Below are positions 1 through 7,358 of a DNA stretch of 32,148 bases, piece after piece. The translations under genes and the position numbers were made by a program. The stretch covers positions 1 to 32,148 of the forward strand of contig CAIRNJ010000007.1 of NCBI GenBank assembly GCA_903879915.1, written 5' to 3'. The stretch is from an uncultured Elusimicrobia bacterium. GTDB taxonomy: Bacteria > Elusimicrobiota > Elusimicrobia > Elusimicrobiales > UBA9959. Below the pieces are notes generated by a model. The model saw nothing but the letters and a program-made list of their open reading frames with translations, was not told the DNA's origin and did not search any database. The stretch's first letter is position 1. Every line of letters begins with the position of its first letter.

Positions 1-52
1 CTACCAGCACGCTATTGTTTGCATGCAGGTCAATTGCCGCGTATAATTTCAT
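1..52 (-). CDS. IS110-family transposase, N-terminal fragment (cut by window edge)
   Basis: Reading leftwards from an ATG at 52, the frame gives MKLYAAIDLHANNSVLV and runs off the window. The opening K-x-Y-x-x-I-D-L-H-x-x-N-(S/N)-x-V is the characteristic start of IS110-family DEDD transposases, in which the Asp of IDLH is the first catalytic acidic residue. A strong Shine-Dalgarno, GGAGGGG, lies about 7 nt upstream (positions 59-65). Only about 17 residues are visible, so the IS110 versus IS1111 subgroup and the intactness of the gene cannot be judged. The element lies downstream of rlmN, in the same orientation. Confidence 0.72.
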   Translation of the reverse strand, partial: MKLYAAIDLHANNSVLV

Positions 53-71
53 ATAAGTCCCCTCCTTAGCT

Positions 72-109
72 GTTTGCAACTGCTTCTTAGACAAAGCAAT
101 GTTACAAAC
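72..109 (-). other. Imperfect hairpin upstream of the IS110 transposase
   Basis: On the minus strand GTTTGTAAC-AT-TGCTT is followed by an 8-nt loop and then AAGCA-GTTGCAAAC. This gives a roughly 14-bp stem with one G-U pair and a 2-nt bulge, ending just before the transposase ribosome binding site. IS110-group elements encode a structured bridge RNA in the non-coding end next to the transposase. This hairpin could belong to such an RNA or simply be a regulatory leader. Only about 106 bases separate the transposase from rlmN, which is short for a complete IS110-group left end. Confidence 0.4.
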
Positions 110-158
110 TGCGGGAGGGGACCCTCTATATGATTATCGGGTTGTAAACCCCGTTTTT

Positions 159-1205
159 TTACAGCGCGGGGCCGCTGCCGCCCTGCGCCGCTGCCGCCAG
201 TTGGCCGCAGGCGGCGCTGATGTCGGTGCCTTTTTCCCGGCGCAGATGGGCCCGCAGCCCGCCCGCCATTATCAGCTTCTGGAATTCCTTGGCCTTCTCA
301 ACGCGGCCCGGCGGCAGGGCGGTTCCCCCCGGCAGCGGGTTGTACAGGATCAGGTTCAGCTTGCAGGGCACGCCCTTTATCAGCTCCAGCAGTTTGGCTG
401 CGTCCTGCGCGCCGTCGTTAACCCCGTCGAAAAGGATGTATTCGAAGAACACCGCTTTGCCGGTCTTAGTGCAGTAATACCGGGCGGCTTCGATCACGTC
501 CTTCAACGGATATTTTTTGTCCATCGGCGCCAGCTCGGCGCGCTTTTCTCCGGCTGTTATCAGGGAGATAGCGAGCTTGATCTCAAGATGGGATCCGGCC
601 AGCTCGCGGATCACCGGCACCACGCCCACCGTGGAGACGGTTATTTTCGTCTGCGGGAAATTGCAGCCTTTGTTGTCGGAAAGTATCAGGATGCTTTTTT
701 TTACGTTCGCCCAGTTCAGGAAGGGCTCGCCCATGCCCATGAACACCACGCTGTCGAGCTTGCCGGCGGCGCGGCGGCAGGCCGCCAGCTGCGCCACTAT
801 CTCGGAGGGCTTCAGGTCGCGCCGGAACCCCAGCGCCCCGGTGGCGCAGAAAGTGCAGCCGCAGGCGCAGCCCGACTGCGACGAGATGCAGGCCGAGACC
901 GTTTTTTTATTGAACAGCACCACGCTCTCGGCCGGCGCCCCGTCCGGGAACCGGAACAGCAGCTTGATGGTGCCGTCTGTTTTCGAGATCAGCTTCTCCG
1001 CGGCGGGCAGCGGCCTCAGCGAATACCTGGCCGCCAGCTTCTCAGACAGCTCGCGCGGTATGCCGTCCAGCGCGGCGAAGTCCGCGGCGCCTTTCCTGTA
1101 CAGGCAGGTATAGAGCCGGTCGGCCCGGGTGCCTTTTTCTCCGAGGGCTATCAGCGCCCCCGCCAGTTCCTGCCTTGTGAGGTCTCTTATATCCGGGTTC
1201 GTCAT
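159..1205 (-). CDS. rlmN: Dual-specificity 23S rRNA A2503 / tRNA A37 C2-methyltransferase RlmN
   Basis: A radical SAM enzyme that methylates C2 of A2503 in 23S rRNA and of A37 in some tRNAs, aiding fidelity. The 348-residue length is normal for the family. The [4Fe-4S] motif C113-x3-C117-x2-C120 (CACGCTFC) is intact. Both mechanistic cysteines are present: C106 in ACISSQ and C333 in the C-terminal DISAACGQL. The GEP-type SAM motif appears as VFMGMGEP. Start ATG at 1205 has AGGGA about 8 nt upstream. A TAAAAT hexamer at 1251-1246 is a possible -10. The DISAACGQL ending, not the Cfr version, supports RlmN. The gene faces away from the receiver at 1307 and its 3' end adjoins the IS110 fragment. 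Confidence 0.95.
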   Translation of the reverse strand: MTNPDIRDLTRQELAGALIALGEKGTRADRLYTCLYRKGAADFAALDGIPRELSEKLAARYSLRPLPAAEKLISKTDGTIKLLFRFPDGAPAESVVLFNKKTVSACISSQSGCACGCTFCATGALGFRRDLKPSEIVAQLAACRRAAGKLDSVVFMGMGEPFLNWANVKKSILILSDNKGCNFPQTKITVSTVGVVPVIRELAGSHLEIKLAISLITAGEKRAELAPMDKKYPLKDVIEAARYYCTKTGKAVFFEYILFDGVNDGAQDAAKLLELIKGVPCKLNLILYNPLPGGTALPPGRVEKAKEFQKLIMAGGLRAHLRREKGTDISAACGQLAAAAQGGSGPAL

Positions 1206-1290
1206 TTGTTGTCCCTGGCCCGCCTGGTTGTCTGGCCGCGCCTTAATTTTACAATACTTCCCGCCGGGGGCGCCGGATCGCGCCGGGAAG

Positions 1291-1299
1291 TGATATAAT
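1291..1299 (+). promoter_or_regulatory. Extended -10 promoter, leaderless, for the receiver gene
   Basis: TGATATAAT is a perfect extended -10 (TGn plus TATAAT). It ends 7 nt before the ATG at 1307, so transcription would begin at or next to the A of the start codon. No convincing -35 is seen at the right distance, as is common for extended -10 promoters. Confidence 0.65.
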
Positions 1300-1306
1300 C
1301 TGGCTT

Positions 1307-1675
1307 ATGGCGGACAGGCAAAAAGTAATTGTGCTCGAGGACGACGCGATATTCGGCAACCTGCTGGCCGAGATGCTGGGCGACTACTACGACGTCGAGA
1401 CCGGCTCCAACGGCCTGCAGGGCATAGCCATGTGCCTCGAGGGCGGCGTGGCCGCCGTGGTCACCGATATCGTCATGCCGGATCTCGACGGCATGCAGAT
1501 GCTGCTCGAGTTCAGGAAAAATCCGCTGCTGGTCTCCATCCCCGTTTTTATAGTGTCCACCACCGACTTCAGCGCGGAGGCGCGGATGTTCCCGCAGGTG
1601 CGCGGCACTTTTCTTAAGAACGAGAACGCCGGGGTCATAGTGGACGCGGTGCGCAAAACGCTGCAGGGCGGCTAG
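1307..1675 (+). CDS. Stand-alone CheY-like response regulator receiver
   Basis: A 122-residue single receiver domain without an output domain. Key residues are present: acidic pair D12-D13 (VLEDD), phosphoacceptor D54 in TDIVMPDLDG, the Ser/Thr switch in FIVST, and the conserved Lys in TFLKNE. It probably passes phosphate or acts by protein contact with a partner not encoded nearby. It has its own extended -10 promoter that predicts a leaderless mRNA, and a strong hairpin terminator follows at 1701. The partner kinase cannot be inferred from the neighbours, rlmN and a DsbA-like gene. Confidence 0.9.
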   Translation: MADRQKVIVLEDDAIFGNLLAEMLGDYYDVETGSNGLQGIAMCLEGGVAAVVTDIVMPDLDGMQMLLEFRKNPLLVSIPVFIVSTTDFSAEARMFPQVRGTFLKNENAGVIVDAVRKTLQGG

Positions 1676-1700
1676 TACTTAGCCGCCCCGCGGAGCATCC

Positions 1701-1724
1701 AGGCCGGCGAACGCCGGCCTTTTC
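1701..1724 (+). terminator. Rho-independent terminator after the receiver gene
   Basis: AGGCCGGCG-AA-CGCCGGCCT forms a perfect 9-bp GC stem with a 2-nt spacer, followed by TTT on the + strand. It sits between two convergent genes (ends at 1675 and 1727), so it may stop transcripts from both sides, although only the + strand has the T run. Confidence 0.75.
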
Positions 1725-1726
1725 AT

Positions 1727-2515
1727 TTAATTGGCTTTAGGCGCGTCGAGCTTCTGGATGATGTCCGTGAAGTATTCCAGCGGGTAAGCGCCTTTCACGG
1801 GGATGCCGTTTATCAGGAAGCCGGGTGTGCCGGTGAAGCCGTATTTCTCGGCTTCGGCCATGTCGGCGGCTATCTTGTCCTTCACGCCCTGGCTGGCGGC
1901 GTCGGCTTCGCACTTCGTCACGTCCAGGCCCAGGCCGGCTGCCGTGGCCTTGAAGAAGTCCACTCCCAGCTTGTCCTGGTTGGTGAAGAGGGTGTCGTGG
2001 AACTGCCAGGACTTCTCCGGCGACTGCATGGCCACGGCTTCCAGCCACTGGGCGGCGGGCATGGCATTGGGATGGAAAGACAGGGGCTGGTGTTTGTAGA
2101 TGAAGCGCAGGTCCTTGCCGTATTTCTTGCGCAGCTCTTCCACTATCTGGTAGCCGCGGCTGCAGTAGGGGCACTGGAAATCGGAATATTCCACCAGCGT
2201 GTATTTGGCGTTCGCCTCGCCGCGTATGCGGGTCTTGTCGTCTATGGCGGGCTTGAGCGGGTTCTTGAAAGCTTCCTCCAGGGCTTTCCTGTCGGCTTCC
2301 TCGGCTTCCCTCCGCACGCGGGCCTGCTCTTCCATGGCGGCCTGGCTCATGATGGAGAAGATGGCCGCTTTATTGGCCTTGATGGCCTCGAGCAGCACGT
2401 CGGGGTTCTTTTCCAGCGCCTGCTTCAGTTCGGGGCCGGTTATTTCCTTGGCCTGCGCGGCGGCGCAGGCGGTAAGCGCTATGGCCATGGCTATCAGTGC
2501 GTGTGAAATTTTCAT
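1727..2515 (-). CDS. DsbA-like thiol:disulfide oxidoreductase, exported
   Basis: 262 residues with an N-terminal export signal, a helical charged region (about 25-95) and a DsbA-type thioredoxin domain (about 98-260). The active site is C115-P-Y-C118 in FQCPYCSRG, and the cis-proline loop reads TGTPGFLING. It likely oxidises or isomerises disulfides in exported proteins. The signal contains LTAC (C17), a possible lipobox, but AQA|KE also allows signal peptidase I cleavage, so lipid anchoring is uncertain. The start ATG at 2515 has AGGAG 5 nt upstream. It is separately transcribed from the upstream rib operon. The architecture resembles Com1/DSBA-like 'thioredoxin_4' proteins with an N-terminal helical extension; no DsbB partner is seen. 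Confidence 0.88.
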   Translation of the reverse strand: MKISHALIAMAIALTACAAAQAKEITGPELKQALEKNPDVLLEAIKANKAAIFSIMSQAAMEEQARVRREAEEADRKALEEAFKNPLKPAIDDKTRIRGEANAKYTLVEYSDFQCPYCSRGYQIVEELRKKYGKDLRFIYKHQPLSFHPNAMPAAQWLEAVAMQSPEKSWQFHDTLFTNQDKLGVDFFKATAAGLGLDVTKCEADAASQGVKDKIAADMAEAEKYGFTGTPGFLINGIPVKGAYPLEYFTDIIQKLDAPKAN

Positions 2516-2548
2516 AGTCTCTCCTAAGTGTTTTCTTGCTGCCCCATT

Positions 2549-2557
2549 ATTTTATCA
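2549..2557 (-). promoter_or_regulatory. Extended -10 promoter for the dsbA-like gene
   Basis: On the minus strand TGATAAAAT fits an extended -10. It gives a leader of roughly 25 nt that contains the AGGAG Shine-Dalgarno. It lies just beyond the T-run ending the rib operon, so the gene probably has its own promoter. Confidence 0.45.
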
Positions 2558-2559
2558 TT

Positions 2560-2587
2560 AAAAAAACGCCGGTTGGAAAGCGGGCGG
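2560..2587 (-). terminator. Likely terminator of the riboflavin operon
   Basis: Immediately after the ribE stop, a short GC stem (CGCC paired with GGCG across about 12 nt) is followed by seven T on the minus strand (complement of A2560-2566). The stem is modest, but the U-tract and position support termination of ribBA-ribH-ribD-ribE. Confidence 0.45.
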
Positions 2588-2588
2588 G

Positions 2589-3191
2589 TCAGAGGAACCC
2601 GTTTTCCGCCAGGAAGGCCCGCGTGATCCCGGCCGGGCGGGCGGCGGCGTACTTGCCCAGTATGTCGTATTCTACGTTGAGCAGGGCGCCGGGTTTTACG
2701 TTCTTCAGCGCCGTGTTCTCCCAGGTGTGGGGGATCACCGCGGCCTTAAAGGAGGCTGAAGAAATATCATAGACGGTAAGGCTTATGCCGTCCAGCGCCA
2801 CGGAGCCTTTCTCAACAAGCAGGGCGCCTTCCGTTCTTTCTACCTCCAGCACCCGGCTGTTGCCGTCGTTCTTCACGGAGAGCAGCCGCGCCGCGCCGTC
2901 TATGTGCCCGGTCACGAAATGCCCCCCCACCCGCGCGCCCACGGCCAGGGCCCGCTCCAGGTTCACCGGCGCGCCGGGCAACAACCGCCGCAGCGTGGTC
3001 CTTCTGAGCGTCTCCGGGCTTACGGCGAAAACCGCCAGGCCCGGCTTCGAGGCCGTAACGGTAAGGCAGGCGCCGTTGACGGCCACGCTTTCTCCGGCGG
3101 CCAGCGTCCAGCCGGCGGGCACGGCCGCCTCCAGCTTCCCGGAGGAAACGGCTTTAATTTTACCGACGGCTTCTATGATACCGGTGAACAT
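2589..3191 (-). CDS. ribE: Riboflavin synthase alpha chain
   Basis: Catalyses dismutation of two 6,7-dimethyl-8-ribityllumazine molecules to riboflavin, the last step of the pathway. The 200-residue protein starts with the signature MFTGIIE and contains two tandem lumazine-binding repeats, with matching motifs GACLTV in the first and GISLTV in the second, plus GHFVTGHIDG. The ATG at 3191 overlaps the ribD stop as TGATG, indicating translational coupling. It is the last gene of the FMN-riboswitch operon. An in-frame ATG upstream (3296) lies inside ribD and is not used because the family begins at MFTG. Called ribE in the E. coli-type naming (ribC in some schemes). Confidence 0.95.
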   Translation of the reverse strand: MFTGIIEAVGKIKAVSSGKLEAAVPAGWTLAAGESVAVNGACLTVTASKPGLAVFAVSPETLRRTTLRRLLPGAPVNLERALAVGARVGGHFVTGHIDGAARLLSVKNDGNSRVLEVERTEGALLVEKGSVALDGISLTVYDISSASFKAAVIPHTWENTALKNVKPGALLNVEYDILGKYAAARPAGITRAFLAENGFL

Positions 3192-4288
3192 CAGAATTTC
3201 AGCTCCAGCCGCAGGTCGGCCCCGGCCCGGCCTATGGAAGTTATGCGCGCTTTCAGGCCCAGCTCCTTGCGCGCCGCGTTCAGCGCGTCGGGCCACACCA
3301 TGGAATTCCTGGACGCCGTTCCGCCTATTATCAGCGGCGCCACGAAACAGACGAACCGGTCGGCCAGGCCCTGGCTGATGAAGGAGCCGACCACGCTGCC
3401 TCCCCCCTCCACCAGTATACTGCTGATGCCGAGCCCTCCCAGCGCCTTGAGCAGCGCCGGCAGGGAAACCCGGCCCTGGTCCGACGGTAAAACTAATACC
3501 TTTACGTTCTTCGGGAGCTTCTTCAAAACTGTTACGGAGGCCCGCCGGGTAGTGGCCACCAGCACCCGTTCGCTGCGGAATATTTTGGCCCGGGGCGGTA
3601 CGCGCAGCGAAGAGTCAAGCGCTATCACCCACGGCTGGCGGTTTACTTTAACGCCGCGCACGTTGAGCCTCGGATCGTCGGCCAGCACGGTGCCTATGCC
3701 CGCCAGCACGGCGTCGGCCTCTGCCCTGAGCTTATGGCCCTCCAGCCGTGCCTCCGGCCCGGAGATCCAGCGCGAGCGGCCCCCGGCGTCGGCTATCTTC
3801 CCGTCGAGGCTTTGCGCGATCTTTAAGGTTACGTAAGGCAGGCCGGTGCGCATGAACTTATTGAAAGCCGGGTTCAGCGCAACGCAATCCTTTTTCAGCA
3901 GGCCGGTCCTCACCTTCAGCCCGGCGCGCCGCAGCAGGGCGGCGGCCTTCCCGCCGTTGGCGGGGCTGGGGTCGGGCGCGCCTATGAACACCGAGGTTAG
4001 GCCGGCCTTCACGATGGCCCCCGTGCACGGCGGGGTTTTGCCGTACGTCGAGCAGGGCTCCAGGGTCACGTACAGCGCGGCCCCGCGCGCGCGGCCGCCG
4101 CAGGCCCTGAGCGCGTTCACCTCGGCGTGCGGCCCGCCGCAGCGCAGGTGGGCGCCCTCGCCGATCACGCGGCCGTTCTTAACTATGACGGCTCCCACCA
4201 TGGGGTTCGGGTGCGCGCCGTAGCGGCCTTTGTGCGCCAGTTCTACGGCGCGGGCCATGAACGCTTGGTGCCGGTTCTTGTGTTCCAT
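3191..4288 (-). CDS. ribD: Bifunctional diaminohydroxyphosphoribosylaminopyrimidine deaminase / 5-amino-6-(5-phosphoribosylamino)uracil reductase
   Basis: Carries out the second and third steps of the GTP branch of riboflavin synthesis. The N-terminal cytidine-deaminase-fold domain (about 1-145) has zinc ligands H54 and catalytic E56 in PHAEVNAL and C79/C88 in PCSTYGKTPPC. The C-terminal NADPH reductase domain (about 148-365) shows GIGTVLADDPRLNVRG and the VEGGG loop. At 365 residues it is the usual bifunctional length. It starts 13 nt after the ribH stop and overlaps ribE by one base at TGATG, so it sits within a tightly coupled operon. Confidence 0.95.
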   Translation of the reverse strand: MEHKNRHQAFMARAVELAHKGRYGAHPNPMVGAVIVKNGRVIGEGAHLRCGGPHAEVNALRACGGRARGAALYVTLEPCSTYGKTPPCTGAIVKAGLTSVFIGAPDPSPANGGKAAALLRRAGLKVRTGLLKKDCVALNPAFNKFMRTGLPYVTLKIAQSLDGKIADAGGRSRWISGPEARLEGHKLRAEADAVLAGIGTVLADDPRLNVRGVKVNRQPWVIALDSSLRVPPRAKIFRSERVLVATTRRASVTVLKKLPKNVKVLVLPSDQGRVSLPALLKALGGLGISSILVEGGGSVVGSFISQGLADRFVCFVAPLIIGGTASRNSMVWPDALNAARKELGLKARITSIGRAGADLRLELKF

Positions 4289-4301
4289 TAAAGCGCCGGC
4301 G

Positions 4302-4760
4302 CTACAGGTTCTTGAACAGGTTCGCCATTTCTATGGCCGAGGTGGCGGCTTCGGCGCCTTTGTTGCCGTGCTTCACGCCGGCGCGCTCGATAGCCTGCTC
4401 CAGGGTGTCGGCCGTTATCACGCCGAAGGCCACCGGCACTTTATGCTTCATGGAGACCATGGCTATGCCTTTGGCCGTCTCCTGCGCCACGAAGTCGAAA
4501 TGCGGGGTGTCGCCTTTTATCACGGCGCCCAGGCAGATGAGGGCGTGGTAGCCGCCGGGGGCCAGCTTTTCGCAGACCACGGGGATCTCGTAGGCGCCCG
4601 GGGTTTTCACCACGGTAATGTCCTTGTCCGCCGCGCCGTGCCGCTTCAGCGCGTCCACCGCGCCTTCCAGCAGCCGCCCGGTTATGAAGTCGTTGAACCG
4701 CGACACTACTATCGCGAACTTAAGTTTCTCGGCGTTAAAGCCGCCTTCTATGGTTTTCAT
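4302..4760 (-). CDS. ribH: 6,7-dimethyl-8-ribityllumazine synthase
   Basis: Condenses 5-amino-6-ribitylaminouracil with 3,4-dihydroxy-2-butanone 4-phosphate; family members assemble as pentamers or 60-mer capsids. The 152-residue protein begins MKTIEGGF and has family landmarks: [13 protein letters not shown] near the N-terminus, the substrate-binding GAYEIP, the phosphate/proton-transfer region [16 protein letters not shown], and PVAFGVIT. It lies 16 nt downstream of ribBA and 13 nt upstream of ribD. AGGAGACCGAC precedes the ATG at 4760. Confidence 0.95.
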   Translation of the reverse strand: MKTIEGGFNAEKLKFAIVVSRFNDFITGRLLEGAVDALKRHGAADKDITVVKTPGAYEIPVVCEKLAPGGYHALICLGAVIKGDTPHFDFVAQETAKGIAMVSMKHKVPVAFGVITADTLEQAIERAGVKHGNKGAEAATSAIEMANLFKNL

Positions 4761-4776
4761 GTCGGTCTCCTGTTGG

Positions 4777-6009
4777 TTATTGTATATTCCCCGCCGGCCG
4801 CCCGGCGGCCGCGAAGATATGGCCCATCTTGTCTTTTTTCGTCTTCAGGTAGCGGGCGTTGTGGCGGTTAGGGGTTATTACCAGCGGCACCCTTTCCTTT
4901 ATCTCCAGCCCGTAGCCGCGCAGGCCCACCACTTTGCGCGGGTTATTGGTTATCAGCCGCAGCCGGCGCAGGCCCAGGTCGCAGAGTATCTGCGCCCCTA
5001 TGCCGTAATCGCGCAGGTCGGCGGCGAAGCCCAGCGCCTCGTTGGCGGTTACCGTGTCGTAGCCTTTGTCCTGCAGGCTGTAGGCTTTGATCTTATTGGC
5101 CAGGCCTATGCCGCGGCCTTCCTGGCGCATATAAAGTATGGCGCCCGAACCTTCCCGCGCTATCAGCTTCATCGCCCCCCGCAGCTGCGGGCCGCAGTCG
5201 CAGCGGCAGGAACCGAACACGTCGCCGGTGAGGCATTCGGAATGCACCCGCACCAGCGCGGGGTCGGTAAGCGCGCCGAACACCAGCGCCACGTGCTCCA
5301 GCCCGGTCAGGCGCTCCCTGTAGACGGTGATGGCGAAAGTGCCGAATTCCGTGGGCAGCGTGGAGACGGCCGCTTTCTCCACCAGGCTTTCGTTGCGCCG
5401 GCGGTAGGCTATCAGGTCGGCTATGGTGCCCAGCTTAAGGCCGTGGCGCGCCGCGAAGCGCGCGAGCGCGGGCAGGCGGGCCATGGTGCCGTCGGGGTTC
5501 ATTATTTCGCAGATCACCCCGGCGCCGGAGAGCCCGGCCAGCCGCACCAGGTCGGTGCAGGCCTCGGTATGCCCGGCCCGGGCCAGCACGCCGCCGGGGC
5601 GCGCCTTCAGCGGGAAAATATGCCCCGGGCGCGTGAGGTCGGAGGGCAGCGCGGCCGGATCGGCCAGCACTTTCACCGCGCGGGCCCTGTCGGCCGCCGA
5701 GATCCCGGTGCTTACGCCTTTCGCAGCGTCCACGGAAATAAGCCAGTTGGTCTTGTAGGGGTCGGTGCTGTCCCGCTCCATCTGGAACAGGTTGAGCGCC
5801 CGCGCCCGCTCCTCCTCCAGCGGGGCGCAGATAAGCCCGCGGCCGTATTTCGCCATGAAGTTTATCCTGGCCGGCGTGGCGAATTTCCCCGCCATCACCA
5901 GGTCGCCCTCGTTCTCGCGGGCCTCGTCGTCGGTGAGCACCACCAGGCGGCCGCGCCTGATGTCGCCGATTATTTCTTCAACAGGTGAGAAGATGTTTTT
6001 TTTAGCCAT
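4777..6009 (-). CDS. ribBA: Bifunctional 3,4-dihydroxy-2-butanone-4-phosphate synthase / GTP cyclohydrolase II
   Basis: Opens both branches of riboflavin synthesis. N-terminal RibB domain (about 1-200) has the acidic active-site loop [15 protein letters not shown] and the RPGHIFPL region. C-terminal GTP cyclohydrolase II (about 205-400) has the zinc motif [17 protein letters not shown] and the RQEGRGIGL loop. The ATG at 6009 (MAKKNIF) is chosen because it follows directly on the riboswitch terminator's U-run and matches the family start; an in-frame ATG at 6123 would lie inside the regulatory RNA. 410 residues is standard. The only purine-rich stretch before the ATG is the GGGG of the terminator stem, so folding of that hairpin would also mask a weak ribosome site. 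Confidence 0.95.
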   Translation of the reverse strand: MAKKNIFSPVEEIIGDIRRGRLVVLTDDEARENEGDLVMAGKFATPARINFMAKYGRGLICAPLEEERARALNLFQMERDSTDPYKTNWLISVDAAKGVSTGISAADRARAVKVLADPAALPSDLTRPGHIFPLKARPGGVLARAGHTEACTDLVRLAGLSGAGVICEIMNPDGTMARLPALARFAARHGLKLGTIADLIAYRRRNESLVEKAAVSTLPTEFGTFAITVYRERLTGLEHVALVFGALTDPALVRVHSECLTGDVFGSCRCDCGPQLRGAMKLIAREGSGAILYMRQEGRGIGLANKIKAYSLQDKGYDTVTANEALGFAADLRDYGIGAQILCDLGLRRLRLITNNPRKVVGLRGYGLEIKERVPLVITPNRHNARYLKTKKDKMGHIFAAAGRPAGNIQ

Positions 6010-6043
6010 AAAAAAGCCCCGAAGAGACTTGGTCTTCAGGGCG
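6010..6043 (-). terminator. Riboswitch-controlled terminator abutting the ribBA start codon
   Basis: On the minus strand CCCTGAAGA pairs with TCTTCGGGG (9 bp, one G-U) around a 7-nt loop, followed by CTTTTTT and then the ATG of ribBA. The 5' arm and the two bases before it (minus 6043-6033) are perfectly complementary over 11 nt to minus 6245-6235, the 5' edge of the FMN aptamer. This gives a clear antiterminator: free aptamer strand sequesters the terminator arm, while FMN-bound aptamer releases it. Confidence 0.85.
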
Positions 6044-6114
6044 TAGTATGGTGCGCGGGGCGTGCCGCGGGCGGTTATAAAGCCGCGCTCTGCCGGTAGG
6101 CCGCCGCCGAGTTC

Positions 6115-6245
6115 TTCTTTCATCCGGACTGTACCGTCGGCCCCGGAATTTAACCGGGTCTGCCTTTGCCGGCCTGCGCCGCCTCAGGCTTGCGGGCTCC
6201 CCTTTCGGGTTACCGCCGGTGGGGAATCGCGCCCCGCCCTGAAGA
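6115..6245 (-). promoter_or_regulatory. FMN riboswitch (RFN element)
   Basis: The minus strand carries the conserved RFN core in order: CTTCAGGGCGGGG, GATTCCCCACCGGCGGTAA, AGCCCGCAAGCC, then GACCCGGTTAAATTCCGG, GGCCGACGGTACAGTCCGGA, and TGAAAGAAGA closing P1. It binds FMN and represses the downstream riboflavin operon by transcription attenuation through the terminator at 6010-6043. About 70 nt, including several GC-rich segments, separate the aptamer from the terminator. Confidence 0.95.
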
Positions 6246-6256
6246 ACTGCGAAACT

Positions 6257-6262
6257 ATTATA
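6257..6262 (-). promoter_or_regulatory. -10 box of the riboflavin operon promoter
   Basis: A perfect TATAAT on the minus strand lies 12 nt upstream of the first aptamer base, placing the transcript start just before P1. No good -35 is visible at 17 nt. The promoter is squeezed between the stop of the AI-2E-type gene (6285) and the riboswitch. Confidence 0.55.
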
Positions 6263-6284
6263 CAAATTCGCGGGCAGGCGGCGG

Positions 6285-7274
6285 TTAGGCGGCCTGCTGG
6301 GCCTGCGGCTGCACCCAGGGAATGCACTGCAGCTCGGTCTTGATGTAATGCAGTATGGCGGGCGAAAGCATGATGCCCGGTATGCCCATTATCGTATTGC
6401 CGATAAGTATGGCTATCAGCGTCTGCCACATGGGCAGGTTCACGCTCGATCCCATGATCTTGCTGTTCAGGAAATACTCCAGCTTATGGATGAAGATCAG
6501 GAAGCCCAGCGCCAGCAGCGCCTGGTTGAGCGAAACGCCCAGCGCGGTTATGGTTATTACCGTGTTGGTGATGATGTTGCCGATGATGGGCATGATGCCG
6601 ATGATGAACGTCATGGTGGTGAGGAAGGCGAAATGGGGCATGGCCGTGAGGTAAAGGAACAGCGCGGTCAGCACGGTGTTCGTTGACGAGATCAGGATCT
6701 GCGCGCCGAAAACTTTTTCGAAGCTGTACACGAACCGGCGTATGCGCAGGTTGGTCTCCTTGCGCACCGCGTCGAAAAGGTTGGCTTCGTACTTCGGCGT
6801 TTTCCCCGCCACGAAGTAAAGCACGGCCGCCACTATGCCGATCACCATGTGGAAAACTTCCTGCGTCAGCAGCGTGCTGGCCTTGGTGATGCTCAGCGCG
6901 TTGACCAGGATCTTGTTGTTGGCGAACTCGCGCAGGTCCTGGAAATTGGCGAACGGCAGCTCCAGCCCGTAGTTCTGCGCGAGCGCCATCACCTTGGGCA
7001 GCGCCACCTCCACGATGTCGGGCAGCGTGAGCAGCGTTTGTTTTATGAAGCGCAGGAAAATGTAAGTTACTACGCCCGCCGTGATGATGAAGCCTACGGC
7101 GGCCAGCCACCGCGCCGCGGTGCACGGTACGCGCGTTCTGGCCGCCCTGAAAAAGAACTCCATGAACATGAAGGAGAACAGGGCCGCCAGCACCACGTGC
7201 CCCATGTGGAACACTATGACCGCCAGCAGTATCAGCGTCATCAGGGCGTAGGAGATCTTTTCGGCGGTGGTCAT
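6285..7274 (-). CDS. AI-2E-type (PerM/YdiK-like) integral membrane protein
   Basis: 329 residues with about seven to eight hydrophobic segments: two near 10-45, one near 57-80, one near 145-165, then a cluster from 205 to 315. The C-terminal IGNTIMGIPGIMLSPAIL matches the AI-2E transporter family (PF01594) signature around G-N/G-x-x-x-G-x-x-G. Family members have been linked to autoinducer-2 export or Na+/H+ antiport, so the substrate here is unknown. The gene is divergent from rtcB, with a short promoter region between them. Start ATG at 7274 follows a TGnTATTCT box by 6 nt, predicting a leaderless message. Confidence 0.8.
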   Translation of the reverse strand: MTTAEKISYALMTLILLAVIVFHMGHVVLAALFSFMFMEFFFRAARTRVPCTAARWLAAVGFIITAGVVTYIFLRFIKQTLLTLPDIVEVALPKVMALAQNYGLELPFANFQDLREFANNKILVNALSITKASTLLTQEVFHMVIGIVAAVLYFVAGKTPKYEANLFDAVRKETNLRIRRFVYSFEKVFGAQILISSTNTVLTALFLYLTAMPHFAFLTTMTFIIGIMPIIGNIITNTVITITALGVSLNQALLALGFLIFIHKLEYFLNSKIMGSSVNLPMWQTLIAILIGNTIMGIPGIMLSPAILHYIKTELQCIPWVQPQAQQAA

Positions 7275-7280
7275 GTGGAA

Positions 7281-7309
7281 AGAATAGCATTTTGTCTTTA
7301 GAAGTTGAA
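7281..7309 (-). promoter_or_regulatory. Leaderless promoter of the AI-2E-type gene
   Basis: On the minus strand, TTCAAC, 17 nt spacer, TATTCT (preceded by TGC, an extended -10), then 6 nt to the ATG at 7274. A transcript would start at or adjacent to the start codon; no Shine-Dalgarno is present. Confidence 0.45.
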
Positions 7310-7322
7310 CAGCCCCGCGGGC

Positions 7323-7351
7323 TTGCGCGGCCCGGCCGCCGGCGCTATAAT
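7323..7351 (+). promoter_or_regulatory. Leaderless promoter of rtcB
   Basis: TTGCGC (-35, 7323-7328), 17-nt spacer, TATAAT (-10, 7346-7351), then exactly 7 nt to the ATG at 7359. This places the transcription start on or next to the start codon and rules out the in-frame ATG at 7305, which lies upstream of the promoter. Confidence 0.7.
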
Positions 7352-7358
7352 AGCCTTA

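Noticed and set aside
139-160. Terminator-like hairpin GGGTT-GTA-AACCC with a T7 run on the + strand
   Set aside because: No + strand gene ends here; the T-run is antisense to bases around the rlmN stop codon, and the stem is only 5 bp. Probably chance.
99-1298. A 399-codon + strand open frame over rlmN
   Set aside because: Antisense shadow of rlmN, whose catalytic residues are all intact on the minus strand.
7305-7358. In-frame N-terminal extension of rtcB from an ATG at 7305
   Set aside because: The -35/-10 promoter of rtcB lies inside it, and the RtcB family begins near 7359.
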